A DNA stretch of 64,000 bases from Sulfurimicrobium lacus (GTDB lineage: Bacteria; Pseudomonadota; Gammaproteobacteria; Burkholderiales; Sulfuricellaceae). Position 1 is the stretch's first letter. The number at the start of each line of letters is the position of its first letter. The notes below the pieces were generated by a model. That model searched no databases. It saw only the letters and a program-made list of their open reading frames with translations, and was not told the DNA's origin. The position numbers were made by a program, and so were the translations under genes. Positions 35,795 through 44,419 of this stretch are shown piece by piece. Location of the stretch: NCBI RefSeq assembly GCF_011764585.1, contig NZ_AP022853.1, positions 2,568,501-2,632,500 of the forward strand, read 5' to 3'.

Positions 35795-36343
35795 TCAAGA
35801 CGAATTGCCGGTGCTTATTGACTGCTTGATGTTGAGCGGCAGGTAAGTCATTTCCACCATGCCATGCTCCACGCGATCCACGCGGTAGGTGCTTTCGATC
35901 ACGTCACCCACTGCGACGGTATATAGCCGGTCGCCCTTGAGCAGCATGATGACCTGCCCCGAATTCTCCTGGTAAAGCCCGAGATAGGTAAACGGCATGG
36001 GCGGCGCGGTCGGTTTCGGCGGCGGCTGGGGCGGGGGCGGTGGGGGCGGCGGCGGGGGTACGTACCAGGAAGTTGCGCCGAATACGTTGCCTATATTTTC
36101 ATTCCCGTTAGCTTGAAGCGCAGCATGGTCCAGACGTTCGAGCTCGACACGTGACTCGTCCGGGGCACGCTGCACCGTTTTCTTCGCCCCGGAGGGGACA
36201 ACTCTGGTTGATTGTTCCGGTTTCTGGTGCGGCTTCTTCGCCGTCCCCCAGCCATCGCCGCAAGCGGCGATGGTGGCAATCGCCGCGAGCAAGCAGCCGA
36301 GAAAGGCAGGCTTGCCCCAATGCAGCCACCGGCGCGCCTTCAT
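35795..36343 (-). CDS. PilP/GspC-like periplasmic linker protein with polyproline tract, 182 aa
   Basis: The ATG at 36343 overlaps the upstream stop by four bases. One hydrophobic segment near the N-terminus (FLGCLLAAIATIAACG) may be a membrane anchor or lipoprotein signal. A run of ten prolines, then KPTAPPMPF, forms a stiff linker to a small C-terminal beta domain (FTYLGLYQENSGQVIMLLKGDRLYTVAVGDVI) like the HR domain of PilP/GspC. Such proteins connect the inner-membrane platform to the secretin encoded next. The proline run would make translation dependent on EF-P (established for polyproline). Confidence 0.75.
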   Translation of the reverse strand: MKARRWLHWGKPAFLGCLLAAIATIAACGDGWGTAKKPHQKPEQSTRVVPSGAKKTVQRAPDESRVELERLDHAALQANGNENIGNVFGATSWYVPPPPPPPPPPQPPPKPTAPPMPFTYLGLYQENSGQVIMLLKGDRLYTVAVGDVIESTYRVDRVEHGMVEMTYLPLNIKQSISTGNSS

Positions 36344-36963
36344 GATGCCTGCTCCAGGTAGAGCACCATTTTGATCTTGGCTTCGACGTTGGGATCGGCA
36401 ACTTTCTGACGCTCGAACTGCACATTCTCCAGCGCGATGACCGGAAGTGTCCCCGGCACATCGGTCAGAAATCTCCGGATCTGCGGATACTCGCCCTTCA
36501 CCGGCAAGGTCATCTGATAGCGCACCAGCTTCCCGACTTTCTCTCGCGTTGCCTTGTATTCCCCATCGTTCAGGGTGAGCCCGCGGGATGCCGCCAGGGC
36601 GACCAGTTTTTCCAGCCACTGGGGCGAACATCCCTCGTGGGGAAATTTCCCGTAGAACTCGGTGAGTTGCTCTGCCGGGCTGAGTCTTGCGCTACTGGAC
36701 GACTTGCCGGCCAGCGCCAGCTGTTCATGCAACCGGTCTGCGCTGAAGCGCGCAGTGTCCAGTCGCGCCTGCATGGGGCGAATCGCGGAAAAATAGAGCG
36801 CCGGGCACATAACCAGTATGCCGATTGCCAGTATTCCTGGCGCACCGATGCGACGCAGCCAGTGCCGCGCCGTCCAGCGCACGCGGCTCCACAAGGGCGG
36901 CGCTATAGCGGCCTCGGAACCGGAGACGATGGGCCGCCGAAGCATGTCGAGAAGCCACCTCAT
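36340..36963 (-). CDS. PilO/GspM-like inner-membrane protein, 207 aa
   Basis: The ATG at 36963 overlaps the stop of the PilN-like gene by four bases. One transmembrane helix (IGAPGILAIGILVMCPALYFSAI, about residues 38-60) is followed by a coiled-coil stretch and a ferredoxin-like periplasmic domain with LTLNDGEYKA, VRYQMTLPVKGEYPQIRRFL and LPVIALENVQFER. Membrane topology, length and gene order after PilM- and PilN-like genes identify it as the PilO/GspM equivalent of the alignment subcomplex. Confidence 0.8.
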   Translation of the reverse strand: MRWLLDMLRRPIVSGSEAAIAPPLWSRVRWTARHWLRRIGAPGILAIGILVMCPALYFSAIRPMQARLDTARFSADRLHEQLALAGKSSSSARLSPAEQLTEFYGKFPHEGCSPQWLEKLVALAASRGLTLNDGEYKATREKVGKLVRYQMTLPVKGEYPQIRRFLTDVPGTLPVIALENVQFERQKVADPNVEAKIKMVLYLEQAS

Positions 36964-37505
36964 GACGGGTCCCGCCAAATGGCCAACAACACGAACCGTA
37001 CCGGTTTTTCAGGGTCCTGCAACTGAATATGGTGGCTTTGCAGATAGACAGTGCCGAACACATCGCGGTTTTCGAGCTGCTTGATGTACTCCAGCATGGC
37101 CGCAATATTCTTTGCCTCGCCGCTGATTTTAACCAGCCCTTTTTCCGTGTCGGGTTCCAGTCCCAGCAAGGTCACGTCTTTGCTGCTGTTGTCCTCCACC
37201 GTCTGGAACAGGCCGTTCCACGGCACACTGAGCTGGCGCAGCACCTGGTTGGCACGCTTCACCTCCAGCGCAAGGTCACTTGCCATGCGCTCGCCTTCAA
37301 GCCCGGCCGGGGACCGCTGCCGCCCGGCGCGTTCGATATGCTCTGCGCGAGACTCCCAAAGCGCTGCCTGATCGCTCAGATTGCGAAAATAGACGCCCGT
37401 CGCCGCCAGGGCTGTCACTGCGACAGCGAGCAGCAGCGCACCCTCCCAGGAGAGGAGTCTGGCCCCGCGCTGATAATCGAGATTTAGTTGAGCCATCGTG
37501 GTCAC
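36960..37505 (-). CDS. PilN-like inner-membrane protein, 181 aa
   Basis: A short cytosolic N-terminus (MAQLNLDYQRGARLLSWEG, with the family's Asn-Leu motif for binding PilM) is followed by one transmembrane helix (ALLLAVAVTALAATGVYF), a coiled coil and a periplasmic ferredoxin-like domain (VTLLGLEPDTEKGLVKISGEAKNI). It starts with a GTG that overlaps the upstream stop (GTGA); an ATG three codons later is possible. Together with the flanking genes it forms the cytoplasm-to-periplasm alignment platform. Confidence 0.8.
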   Translation of the reverse strand: MTTMAQLNLDYQRGARLLSWEGALLLAVAVTALAATGVYFRNLSDQAALWESRAEHIERAGRQRSPAGLEGERMASDLALEVKRANQVLRQLSVPWNGLFQTVEDNSSKDVTLLGLEPDTEKGLVKISGEAKNIAAMLEYIKQLENRDVFGTVYLQSHHIQLQDPEKPVRFVLLAIWRDPS

Positions 37506-38344
37506 CCGCTCAATGCCATGGCGAAGCGGCCTTCATATGCAGGGACGAGGGATGCCCGCACCGTTGGCCGCAAATTATGAATTTTCCAGCGACCGTTCTC
37601 CGGCAGTTCTGCGTTTCCAAGCTCGGGCGCCCAGAGGTAAACCTCGTTGGTCGCCGAGCCCGGCTCCGCCAGGTAGATTTCCCGGTCCAGAACCGTTGAC
37701 AAGGTGTCGCGCCAGTCGCTGCCTATCCTCATCGTCCGCACGCTGGCCAAACGCCCATGCTGCAACAGGGCCAGGCACAGACATCCAGGCTCATAAAGCA
37801 CAAACCACCCGCTGCGTTTCGCCAAGGTCGGGCGGCAGTGATTGAAGGCAGCCATCAGACGGGGCTGTACCGACGCGAGAGCCACGCCCTTGCGTTCGAA
37901 CACCGCGCGCAATGCCGCAAGCAGGCGCCTGTCCACGGCGCTCGCCAGCTGTGGCTGTCCGGCTGGCTCCGGGTTCAGGCGCAATTCCCACTGTTCCGCA
38001 GCCGCCCCATAGATTTGCCTGAAACAGTGCCGCGCATAGCCCTCTTCTTCCGCCGCGCTGCTCAGCCCGTCGCTCCAGGGCATCAGGGTGTAGCGCATGA
38101 AATGATTCGACAGGATCACAGTTGCGACCGACTTGCGAACCAGCACGCGCGGCAGTTCAGTCTCCAGGGTCTTGATCGCTTCTTCCCATGGCACTTCGCC
38201 ATCGCCGGGGGTGCAGTCGACGACAATTTTCGCCTCCACGCGGCGTGTCGGACCGCGTCTCGTCAGCGTCCAGCCGAGGCGCACCAGCACCACCTGATCG
38301 GGCGCCAGCACCACACGCAATTCATCACGCCACGAAAGTGACAC
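37502..38344 (-). CDS. PilM/GspL-like cytoplasmic actin-fold protein, 280 aa
   Basis: The start is the GTG at 38344, seven bases after AGGAG, inside the end of the ATPase gene; the frame is open further upstream but that part only mirrors the ATPase gene. The product has no transmembrane segment. The order of strands (WTLTRRGPTRRVEAKIVVDC, SVATVILSNHFMRYTLMPW, LAALRAVFERKGVALASVQP) and its place before the PilN-like gene fit PilM or the cytosolic half of GspL, though sequence motifs are weak. It would bind the PilN-like tail. Confidence 0.65.
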   Translation of the reverse strand: MSLSWRDELRVVLAPDQVVLVRLGWTLTRRGPTRRVEAKIVVDCTPGDGEVPWEEAIKTLETELPRVLVRKSVATVILSNHFMRYTLMPWSDGLSSAAEEEGYARHCFRQIYGAAAEQWELRLNPEPAGQPQLASAVDRRLLAALRAVFERKGVALASVQPRLMAAFNHCRPTLAKRSGWFVLYEPGCLCLALLQHGRLASVRTMRIGSDWRDTLSTVLDREIYLAEPGSATNEVYLWAPELGNAELPENGRWKIHNLRPTVRASLVPAYEGRFAMALSG

Positions 38345-40025
38345 GGTTAATCTCCTGTAAAGTCGTTTCGCCCTGCCGCACCATTTCCACCGCGGTTTCG
38401 CGCAGGAAGTGCGTACCGTTACGCCGTGCCGCCTCGCGTATGACGCGGGCCGGTTCACGGTTGATGATGAGTTCGCGTATCTGGTCGTTGAGCACCAGAA
38501 TCTCGCCGATCGCCTTGCGCCCCTTGAATCCGGTACCGCGGCACTGCCCGCAGCCGGTACCGGCACGGAAACGCATGCTGACCGCATCCTGCTTGTCGAT
38601 TCCAGAATCGGCGATCAGTTGCTCGTCGGGCACCTGCTCAACTGTGCAGTGGGGGCAGTTCACGCGCACCAGCCGCTGCGCCATGATGCCGTTGAGGGCG
38701 GAGACGAAGCTATAAGGATCGACCCCCATGTGGGTGAACCGGCCGAGCACGTCGAACACGTTGTTGGCGTGTACCGTGGTGAACACCAGGTGGCCGGTCA
38801 GCGCCGACTGTACGGCGATTTGTGCAGTCTCCGGGTCGCGGATTTCGCCGACCATGATCTTGTCCGGGTCGTGGCGCAGGATGGAGCGCAGGCCGCGCGC
38901 AAAGGTCAGCCCTTTCTTCTCGTTCACCGGAATTTGCAGCACGCCCGGCAACTGGTACTCGACCGGGTCCTCGATGGTGATGATCTTGTCCTGTCCGTTG
39001 TTGATCTCCGAGATCGCCGCATAGAGCGTCGTGGTCTTGCCGCTTCCGGTCGGGCCGGTCACCAGCAACATGCCGTAAGGCGCGCTGGAAAGCCTGCGCA
39101 GCACGGCGATGGAGTCGTCATCGAAACCCAGGTAGCCGAGGCGCAGACCCTTGATCTGGTCGGTCAGGGTCTGCTTGTCGAGAATGCGCAGCACCGCGTC
39201 CTCGCCGAAAATGCTGGGCATGATGGAGACGCGAAAATCCACCTCGTGTCCGCGCACCGCCACCTTGAAACGTCCGTCCTGGGGCACGCGCCGTTCGGCG
39301 ATATCGAGTTCCGACATCACCTTGATGCGGGAAATCACCTGTTCAGCCAGATCCAGGCCGGCTAGGGAGCCAACCGTGGTAAGCACGCCGTCGATACGGT
39401 ACTTGATGCCCAGACCCGACGGCCCGGTCTCCAGGTGGATGTCGCTGGCGGCGATTTTCAATGCGTCGTACACCGTCGAGTGCACCAGCTTGACCACTGG
39501 ACTCGTGTCTTCGCTAATGGTCTTGAACGACAGCTCATCGGCGCCGGTTCTGGTCGTGCTCGCCTTTTCGTCCAGCGCCAGCACGCTATCCATGGCGTGC
39601 AGGGAATCCTCCTGGCGCGCGAGGTAAGCTGCCAGGTCGGCATGGTGCGCCAGCCCCCAGTCGAAGGATTCACCGATGCGCTGCTCCGCCCACGCCTGCA
39701 GACCGATGTCGAACGGGTCGCTCATCACCAGGGTCAGGCGACCGCCATCTCCGCGCAGCGCAATGCACTCGCGTTCGACCGCTTCGGCAAAGGGCAGCAC
39801 CTCGAAAGCGGGCGCCAGGCGGTGCAGATCAACCATGCCTAGAACCGCATAATGCAAGGTGTCGGCCAGGGTCTGGGTAAACGCGCGAGGGTCCATGTTC
39901 GACTGTTCTTCCAGCACTTCTATGACGCGGCGCCGCAAGGCCGAAGCCGTCTCCCTTGCCGCGTGCACCTGCTGCGGGGAAAAAACGGTTGCTGCCGGAA
40001 CCACGGGTTGTTCTGCGATATTCAT
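38325..40025 (-). CDS. gspE: GspE/PilB-family secretion ATPase, 566 aa
   Basis: An N-terminal helical domain of about 120 residues precedes the hexameric ATPase core. Walker A is GPTGSGKTT (324-332), with an Asp box around ITIEDPVEYQLPGV, Walker B in DPDKIMVGEIRDPETAQIA and a His box in GHLVFTTVHANN. Two CxxC pairs (CPHC and CGQC) make the usual zinc knuckle near the C-terminus. It powers pseudopilus assembly from the cytosolic face. Its start overlaps the stop of the next upstream gene (gspF) by four bases. Confidence 0.93.
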   Translation of the reverse strand: MNIAEQPVVPAATVFSPQQVHAARETASALRRRVIEVLEEQSNMDPRAFTQTLADTLHYAVLGMVDLHRLAPAFEVLPFAEAVERECIALRGDGGRLTLVMSDPFDIGLQAWAEQRIGESFDWGLAHHADLAAYLARQEDSLHAMDSVLALDEKASTTRTGADELSFKTISEDTSPVVKLVHSTVYDALKIAASDIHLETGPSGLGIKYRIDGVLTTVGSLAGLDLAEQVISRIKVMSELDIAERRVPQDGRFKVAVRGHEVDFRVSIMPSIFGEDAVLRILDKQTLTDQIKGLRLGYLGFDDDSIAVLRRLSSAPYGMLLVTGPTGSGKTTTLYAAISEINNGQDKIITIEDPVEYQLPGVLQIPVNEKKGLTFARGLRSILRHDPDKIMVGEIRDPETAQIAVQSALTGHLVFTTVHANNVFDVLGRFTHMGVDPYSFVSALNGIMAQRLVRVNCPHCTVEQVPDEQLIADSGIDKQDAVSMRFRAGTGCGQCRGTGFKGRKAIGEILVLNDQIRELIINREPARVIREAARRNGTHFLRETAVEMVRQGETTLQEINRVTFVA

Positions 40026-41212
40026 TGGATGCTCCCGGCGAGCTCGAAAATCGGGAAGTACATCAGCACCACGATGCCGCCGATGATCAGCCCGATAAAG
40101 ACCATCAATAGCGGTTCGAACAGTTTGGTGAAGCGCTCCACCCAGCGCGCCGTTTCCTCTTCATAGAAAGCCGCAATGCGCTCCATCATCTCGCCCATCT
40201 GTCCGGTCCGCTCGCCAACCCGCAGCATGCGCAGCGCCACCGGCGTGGTGAGCCCGTTGCGCTCCATGGACTGCGAGATGGGCTGGCCTTCACTGATGCT
40301 CGCTGCAGCCAGCGCCAACTGTTCGCGCAGCTTCAGTTGCAACAGGTCGGAAACCATCTGCAGCGAGGCCACCGCCGGCATCCCGCCGCGCAGCAACATG
40401 CCCAGAGAACGGTAAAACCGGGCCAGCTGGTAAATGTGAAGGCGCGCGCCGATGGAGGGGAGACGCCATAATACGGTGCTCAGCCACTGCTTGAAAAACG
40501 TCCGAGTAAACAGGTAGAACGAAGACACCAGCAACACAAGCATGCTGCCGAGCAACCCTTCGCTATGCTTGCCGATGAACTGTCCCCACTCCATCAGCAG
40601 CCGCGACATGAATGGCAGATTGCCGCCGATATCGACGTAGATCCGGCTGAAGCGAGGCACGACGTAAAGCATCAGGAACACCATCACCACACCGCCGACG
40701 CCGGCCAGCAATACCGGATAAATCGATGCGCTGACCACATGTCTGCGTACGCTGTCCATTTGGGTCTGGTAGGTGATATAGCGCATCAGCGCTTCCGGCA
40801 ATGCGCCGGTTTTCTCGCTGGCGCGCACTGAAGCCACGTACAGCGGTGGAAAATCAGCCTCGGATTGACGCAATGCATAAGACAGGGGATGTCCTTCATA
40901 GAGGGTGGCAACGATCTGGCTCAGCGTCTTCTTTACGTCCGGCCGCTGTTCCTTTTCGGCCAGTGTTTCCAGCGCCTCAACCAGCGCCAGGCCAGCGTCC
41001 AGAAGCGCAAGTAGCTCCTGGCTGAAAAGCACGAGCGGAAAATGTTTCTTGCCCGGCTTGTTCCAGACGTGCCAGGAATGCCGCGCCTTGACCGCGATAA
41101 CCGTATAGCCCTGTGCCACGGCTTGAGCTGCGGCGTCGCCGGCATCAGTTGCATCCAGCGCAAAAGAGGTCAGTCCCTCGCTGCCACGCAATGCTTTTAC
41201 TTCGTATCGCAT
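40022..41212 (-). CDS. gspF: GspF/PilC-family inner-membrane platform protein, 396 aa
   Basis: The ATG at 41212 follows GGAGG closely and gives the family start MRYEVKALRG. Two T2SSF repeats are visible, each with a helical cytosolic domain (FSQELLALLDAGLALVEALE; YRSLGMLLRGGMPAVASLQM) followed by membrane helices (VLLAGVGGVVMVFLMLYVVP and the C-terminal VFIGLIIGGIVVLMYFPIF). The protein anchors the ATPase to the membrane. It follows gspG by 52 bases. Confidence 0.92.
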   Translation of the reverse strand: MRYEVKALRGSEGLTSFALDATDAGDAAAQAVAQGYTVIAVKARHSWHVWNKPGKKHFPLVLFSQELLALLDAGLALVEALETLAEKEQRPDVKKTLSQIVATLYEGHPLSYALRQSEADFPPLYVASVRASEKTGALPEALMRYITYQTQMDSVRRHVVSASIYPVLLAGVGGVVMVFLMLYVVPRFSRIYVDIGGNLPFMSRLLMEWGQFIGKHSEGLLGSMLVLLVSSFYLFTRTFFKQWLSTVLWRLPSIGARLHIYQLARFYRSLGMLLRGGMPAVASLQMVSDLLQLKLREQLALAAASISEGQPISQSMERNGLTTPVALRMLRVGERTGQMGEMMERIAAFYEEETARWVERFTKLFEPLLMVFIGLIIGGIVVLMYFPIFELAGSIQ

Positions 41213-41264
41213 CGCTCCTCCCACCCTTTTCCACGGTCAATTTCATGTACTCGTCAGCAGCGCA

Positions 41265-41729
41265 TCACCAGTTCGTAACGTCCGCAGCCTCCCCGTCACC
41301 TCCCGGTTGCCCGTCCTTGCCATAGGAGAGCAGGTCGTACTCGCTGTGTTCGCCGGGAATCCTGTACACATAGGGGTTTCCCCATGGATCTTGCGGAACG
41401 TTTTTTTTCAAATAGGGCCCGTCCCACTTGGGCTCGTTTGCCGGCCGCGCAACCAGTGCTGCCAGTCCTTCTTCCATGGACGGGTAATGCCCGGTATCCA
41501 GGCGGAACTGATCCAGCGACTTGTCCAGCGAATCGATCTGCGCTCGTGCAACCTTGATTTCCGACTTGCCGATCTGGGCGAAATATTTCGGGCCCACATA
41601 TCCCGCCAGCAATCCGATAATAACCATGACAACCAGCAGTTCGAGCAGCGTAAAACCCTGCATTTCCGGCACCGGGAGTGTGGTTAATACGGGGCGGCGT
41701 GCTACATGATGCAATTTCGGCATTGTCAT
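41265..41729 (-). CDS. gspG: Major pseudopilin GspG, 154 aa
   Basis: The mature protein starts FTLLELLVVMVIIGLLAGYVGP after MQG, with Gly at -1 and Glu at +5. The body is classical GspG: ALDKSL-type helix, LDTGHYPSMEEGLAALV, DPWGNPYVYRIPG and the calcium-site loop EYDLLSYGKDGQPGGDGE. The ATG at 41729 is chosen for a GCGGAAC site and a leader of 26 residues; an upstream ATG at 41783 would give a leader of over 40. It is the first gene of the secretion operon. Its promoter must lie in 41730-42003, which also serves the divergent diguanylate cyclase gene. Confidence 0.9.
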   Translation of the reverse strand: MTMPKLHHVARRPVLTTLPVPEMQGFTLLELLVVMVIIGLLAGYVGPKYFAQIGKSEIKVARAQIDSLDKSLDQFRLDTGHYPSMEEGLAALVARPANEPKWDGPYLKKNVPQDPWGNPYVYRIPGEHSEYDLLSYGKDGQPGGDGEAADVTNW

Positions 41730-42003
41730 TTTGTTCCGCGCCAAGTTTTCGTGTTGCGCTAACCTTAGCCTTATAGTCGTCAACTTTCTCTGGGTGTATA
41801 GCTGTATTCATTTGTACGCGCTGGACCGTATTTTTTCCTGGGGAAAGCATGCAGATCACTCCATGCCTGGCGAAACCGCTATGCATTCCGTCACTACAGT
41901 CTTTCTGCAGGGAATATTCAGTCTTTTGCTGATTTCTTGCTCTCATGTGCAACGTTAAAGTCATTTCCTTGGCATTTTCCGATCAGACGTTTATTAGCCA
42001 GAC

Positions 42004-43386
42004 ATGCCCACGCACAGAAAACCACCGCATTTGGACAGGCAGGAAACGAGTGATCTTCATCTGCTTGACCTGGCCGAAATCGAGGCATGCAAGCTTGAGT
42101 TGCAGGAAGCGCAACGCTTGCTGGAAGAAGCGCGTTACCGTTATACCGAACTCTTCGATACGGTTCCCGTCGGTTTTCTCACTCTGGATGATTCGGGACA
42201 TACCCTGGAAATCAATCAAGCCGGCGCCGCCATGCTGGGGAGGGACCGCGCGCACATGATCGGCAAGCAATTCATCGCATGGCTTGCCGAAAATGAAAGA
42301 CCGCTGTTTCTCAAATATCTGCACAAGGCATTCCACTCAGCCACAAAAGCCAGTACCGAGTTAACGGTCAAAACACCCCGCGGTACATTGTGCGAAATGC
42401 GCCTGGAAAGCGTGTTCACGAAAGGCGCCGTTCGGCCGCGCGTATGTCGCACTGTGATGATCGATCTGAGCTCCGCAAGAGAAGCCGAACAGGCGTCTAG
42501 CCTGGCTTCCCGCGTGATCGAGAGCGCCGCGGAAGGCATCATGATCACCGATGCGAAAAACATGATTGTTTCGGTCAATCCGGCTTTTGAAAAATCGACC
42601 GGATACAGCGCGCAAGAAGCCGTCGGGAAAAGCCCGTCACTACTCCATTCCGGCCGGCATGACGAGAGTTTCTACCAGGAAATGTGGGCCAACCTGAATA
42701 AGCTGGGGCAATGGCAGGGGGAAATATGGAACCGCCACAAGAGCGGCGAAATATACCCTGAGTGGCTGAGCATCAGCACAGTCAGGAATGCCAAGGGGAG
42801 CGTAACGAACTATGTGGGCATTTTTTCCGATGCCCATACCCAGGAACACGTTCTGGAACGACTGCACTATCTTGCCTACTACGATGGTCTTACCGGGCTG
42901 CCCAACCGGCGCCTGTTCCTCGACCGCCTCAGCCTTTCAATATCCCAGGCGAGGCGAAATCACCAGCAGTTGGCGGTGATGTTCGTCGATCTCGACAACT
43001 TCAAGCAGATCAACGATACGATGGGACACAGGTTCGGTGATGCCTTGCTCATGTCGGTCACGGAGCGCATGAAGGCTTGCCTGCGCGATGGGGACACGCT
43101 CGCGCGGCTGGGCGGGGATGAATTTACCGTCATATTGCCGACCATTCCACAGACCGAAGCAGCTATCAATGTCGCCCAAAAAATCATCGATAGCTACGCA
43201 ATCCCCGTGTACGTCGAAGGAAATGCCGTGCAGATTACGGCCAGCATCGGCATCAGTATTTTCCCCGAAGATGGAAGCGACGCCGATGACCTGCTCAATC
43301 ATGCGGACATGGCGATGTACAAAATCAAGCAGACTGGGCGCAACGGTTACTGGCGCCATGGATGGGGAGATGACAGGAAGGCATGA
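42004..43386 (+). CDS. PAS-PAS-GGDEF diguanylate cyclase, 460 aa
   Basis: Two PAS domains (about residues 40-155 and 165-285) are followed by a GGDEF domain (about 290-455) with the intact RLGGDEF loop and YYDGLTGLPNRRLF at its start. No transmembrane helix is seen. It should make cyclic di-GMP from GTP in response to a cytosolic signal read by PAS. An RxxD inhibitory site is not evident before GGDEF. The ATG at 42004 has a stop three codons upstream in frame and no clear ribosome site, so translation may be weak. It is divergent from the secretion operon. Confidence 0.9.
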   Translation: MPTHRKPPHLDRQETSDLHLLDLAEIEACKLELQEAQRLLEEARYRYTELFDTVPVGFLTLDDSGHTLEINQAGAAMLGRDRAHMIGKQFIAWLAENERPLFLKYLHKAFHSATKASTELTVKTPRGTLCEMRLESVFTKGAVRPRVCRTVMIDLSSAREAEQASSLASRVIESAAEGIMITDAKNMIVSVNPAFEKSTGYSAQEAVGKSPSLLHSGRHDESFYQEMWANLNKLGQWQGEIWNRHKSGEIYPEWLSISTVRNAKGSVTNYVGIFSDAHTQEHVLERLHYLAYYDGLTGLPNRRLFLDRLSLSISQARRNHQQLAVMFVDLDNFKQINDTMGHRFGDALLMSVTERMKACLRDGDTLARLGGDEFTVILPTIPQTEAAINVAQKIIDSYAIPVYVEGNAVQITASIGISIFPEDGSDADDLLNHADMAMYKIKQTGRNGYWRHGWGDDRKA

Positions 43387-43389
43387 CTA

Positions 43390-43407
43390 GGGCGTGTTAA
43401 CACGCCC
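43390..43407. terminator. Perfect 18-bp palindrome between convergent genes
   Basis: GGGCGTGTTAACACGCCC reads the same on both strands and lies 3 bases after the cyclase stop and 15 bases from the stop of the facing kinase gene. It may act as a bidirectional terminator, but no T-tract follows and a protein-binding site is possible. Confidence 0.5.
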
Positions 43408-43421
43408 AGTGCGTGGCAACG

Positions 43422-44237
43422 CTAACTGCATGACCAGGAGACGTATATCCGCGTACCCTGACCGACAGCCGACTCGATGCGATACGTGCCCCCGGAATGA
43501 TTTGCGCGCTCTTTCATGCTCATAAGTCCGAGGCCCTTTTCTATCGACTGGAATCTGCTACGCCCGACCTGGTCGAAACCATGCCCGTTATCCTCGATGG
43601 TGAGATGCAGCGCACCATCGGCTTCGATGAGGCTCACCCGGATGTGGTCGGCATGGGCGTGCTTGACGATATTGCTGACGGCTTCCTGCAGGATGCGGAA
43701 GATCGTTATCTTGAGCGGAACGGGGATGTGATTCTCCTGCACCAGGAGATGTTTCTCGATCTTGATGCCGCGGCAGGCGCTTTCAAACTCGCGGAAGAAC
43801 CACGACAGGGTCGCGAGTATCCCGAGGTCGTCGAGCGTCGAGGGGCGCAGGTCCATGGCAACGCGTCGCAATTCACCGAACGCTTCCTGAACCTTTGTCT
43901 TCAGATGCTGCATCGACTCATCCGCCTCGCGGAACGAATTCTCGGCCAGCAGTTCGGTCAGATTCTCCAGCGCCAGCCTGATCAGCGTCAACGACTGCCC
44001 GAGTCCGTCGTGCAGGTCGGTGGCGATGCGTCGCCGTTCGTTCTCCTGAATCGTCAGAAGCTGAGCCGACATGCGTCGCAATTCGCTTTGCAATGCACAT
44101 ACAGCCTCGCCCCTCACTGCTTCCCCCGCCTGCTCAGGTGTCACGACGCAGATTACCTGGCTTGCGTCGTTCGCGTACATCGTTTCGGCCACAGTGCGAC
44201 ATTGCCGCCTGCTCTTCCCCATGGGTTCTGCATGCAT
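43422..44237 (-). CDS. Soluble NarX/DesK-type (HisKA_3) histidine kinase, 271 aa
   Basis: About 55 N-terminal residues without a membrane helix are followed by HisKA_3 with ENERRRIATDLHDGLGQSL (phospho-His in LHDGLGQ), then an HATPase with ILQEAVSNIVKHAHA, IEDNGHGFD and GLGLMSMKERA. This is the subclass that pairs with NarL/FixJ regulators. No input domain is recognised; three Cys in the N-terminal part (QCR, ICVV, VCAL) could sense redox or metal (speculation). An inverted-repeat box lies about 90 bases upstream. The ATG follows AAGGGGAA. Confidence 0.88.
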   Translation of the reverse strand: MHAEPMGKSRRQCRTVAETMYANDASQVICVVTPEQAGEAVRGEAVCALQSELRRMSAQLLTIQENERRRIATDLHDGLGQSLTLIRLALENLTELLAENSFREADESMQHLKTKVQEAFGELRRVAMDLRPSTLDDLGILATLSWFFREFESACRGIKIEKHLLVQENHIPVPLKITIFRILQEAVSNIVKHAHADHIRVSLIEADGALHLTIEDNGHGFDQVGRSRFQSIEKGLGLMSMKERANHSGGTYRIESAVGQGTRIYVSWSCS

Positions 44238-44321
44238 GGCGTTCCCCTTTTAAAGCGCTTCGACTACAGCGTATCCCACGCTGTCATGAGGAATATCATG
44301 TAGTGAACGCACCCGCTTATC

Positions 44322-44342
44322 AATATGGGCAAATACCTATCC
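44322..44342. promoter_or_regulatory. Third operator box, upstream of the NarX-type kinase
   Basis: AATATGGGCAAATACCTATCCC closely matches the box at 49685-49705 (AATAGGTGAAATTACCTATCC). It lies between the Crp-type gene start side and the kinase start at 44237, both on the minus strand, so it would control the kinase. The 182-base gap has no ORF. Confidence 0.45.
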
Positions 44343-44419
44343 CGGGATTCATAAGCGTTGAGGAAATGTGCAGTTCTGCGTTGCAGGGCAAGGTACAACG
44401 AAGCTGTCGGGGGAGATTT

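Noticed and set aside
36001..36060. GGC/GGGG-rich low-complexity DNA as a possible microsatellite or regulatory repeat
   Set aside because: It encodes the polyproline linker of the PilP-like protein and keeps the frame.
38345..38587. N-terminal extension of the PilM-like protein
   Set aside because: It lies inside the ATPase gene in another frame; a GTG with a good AGGAG at 38344 gives a sensible start.
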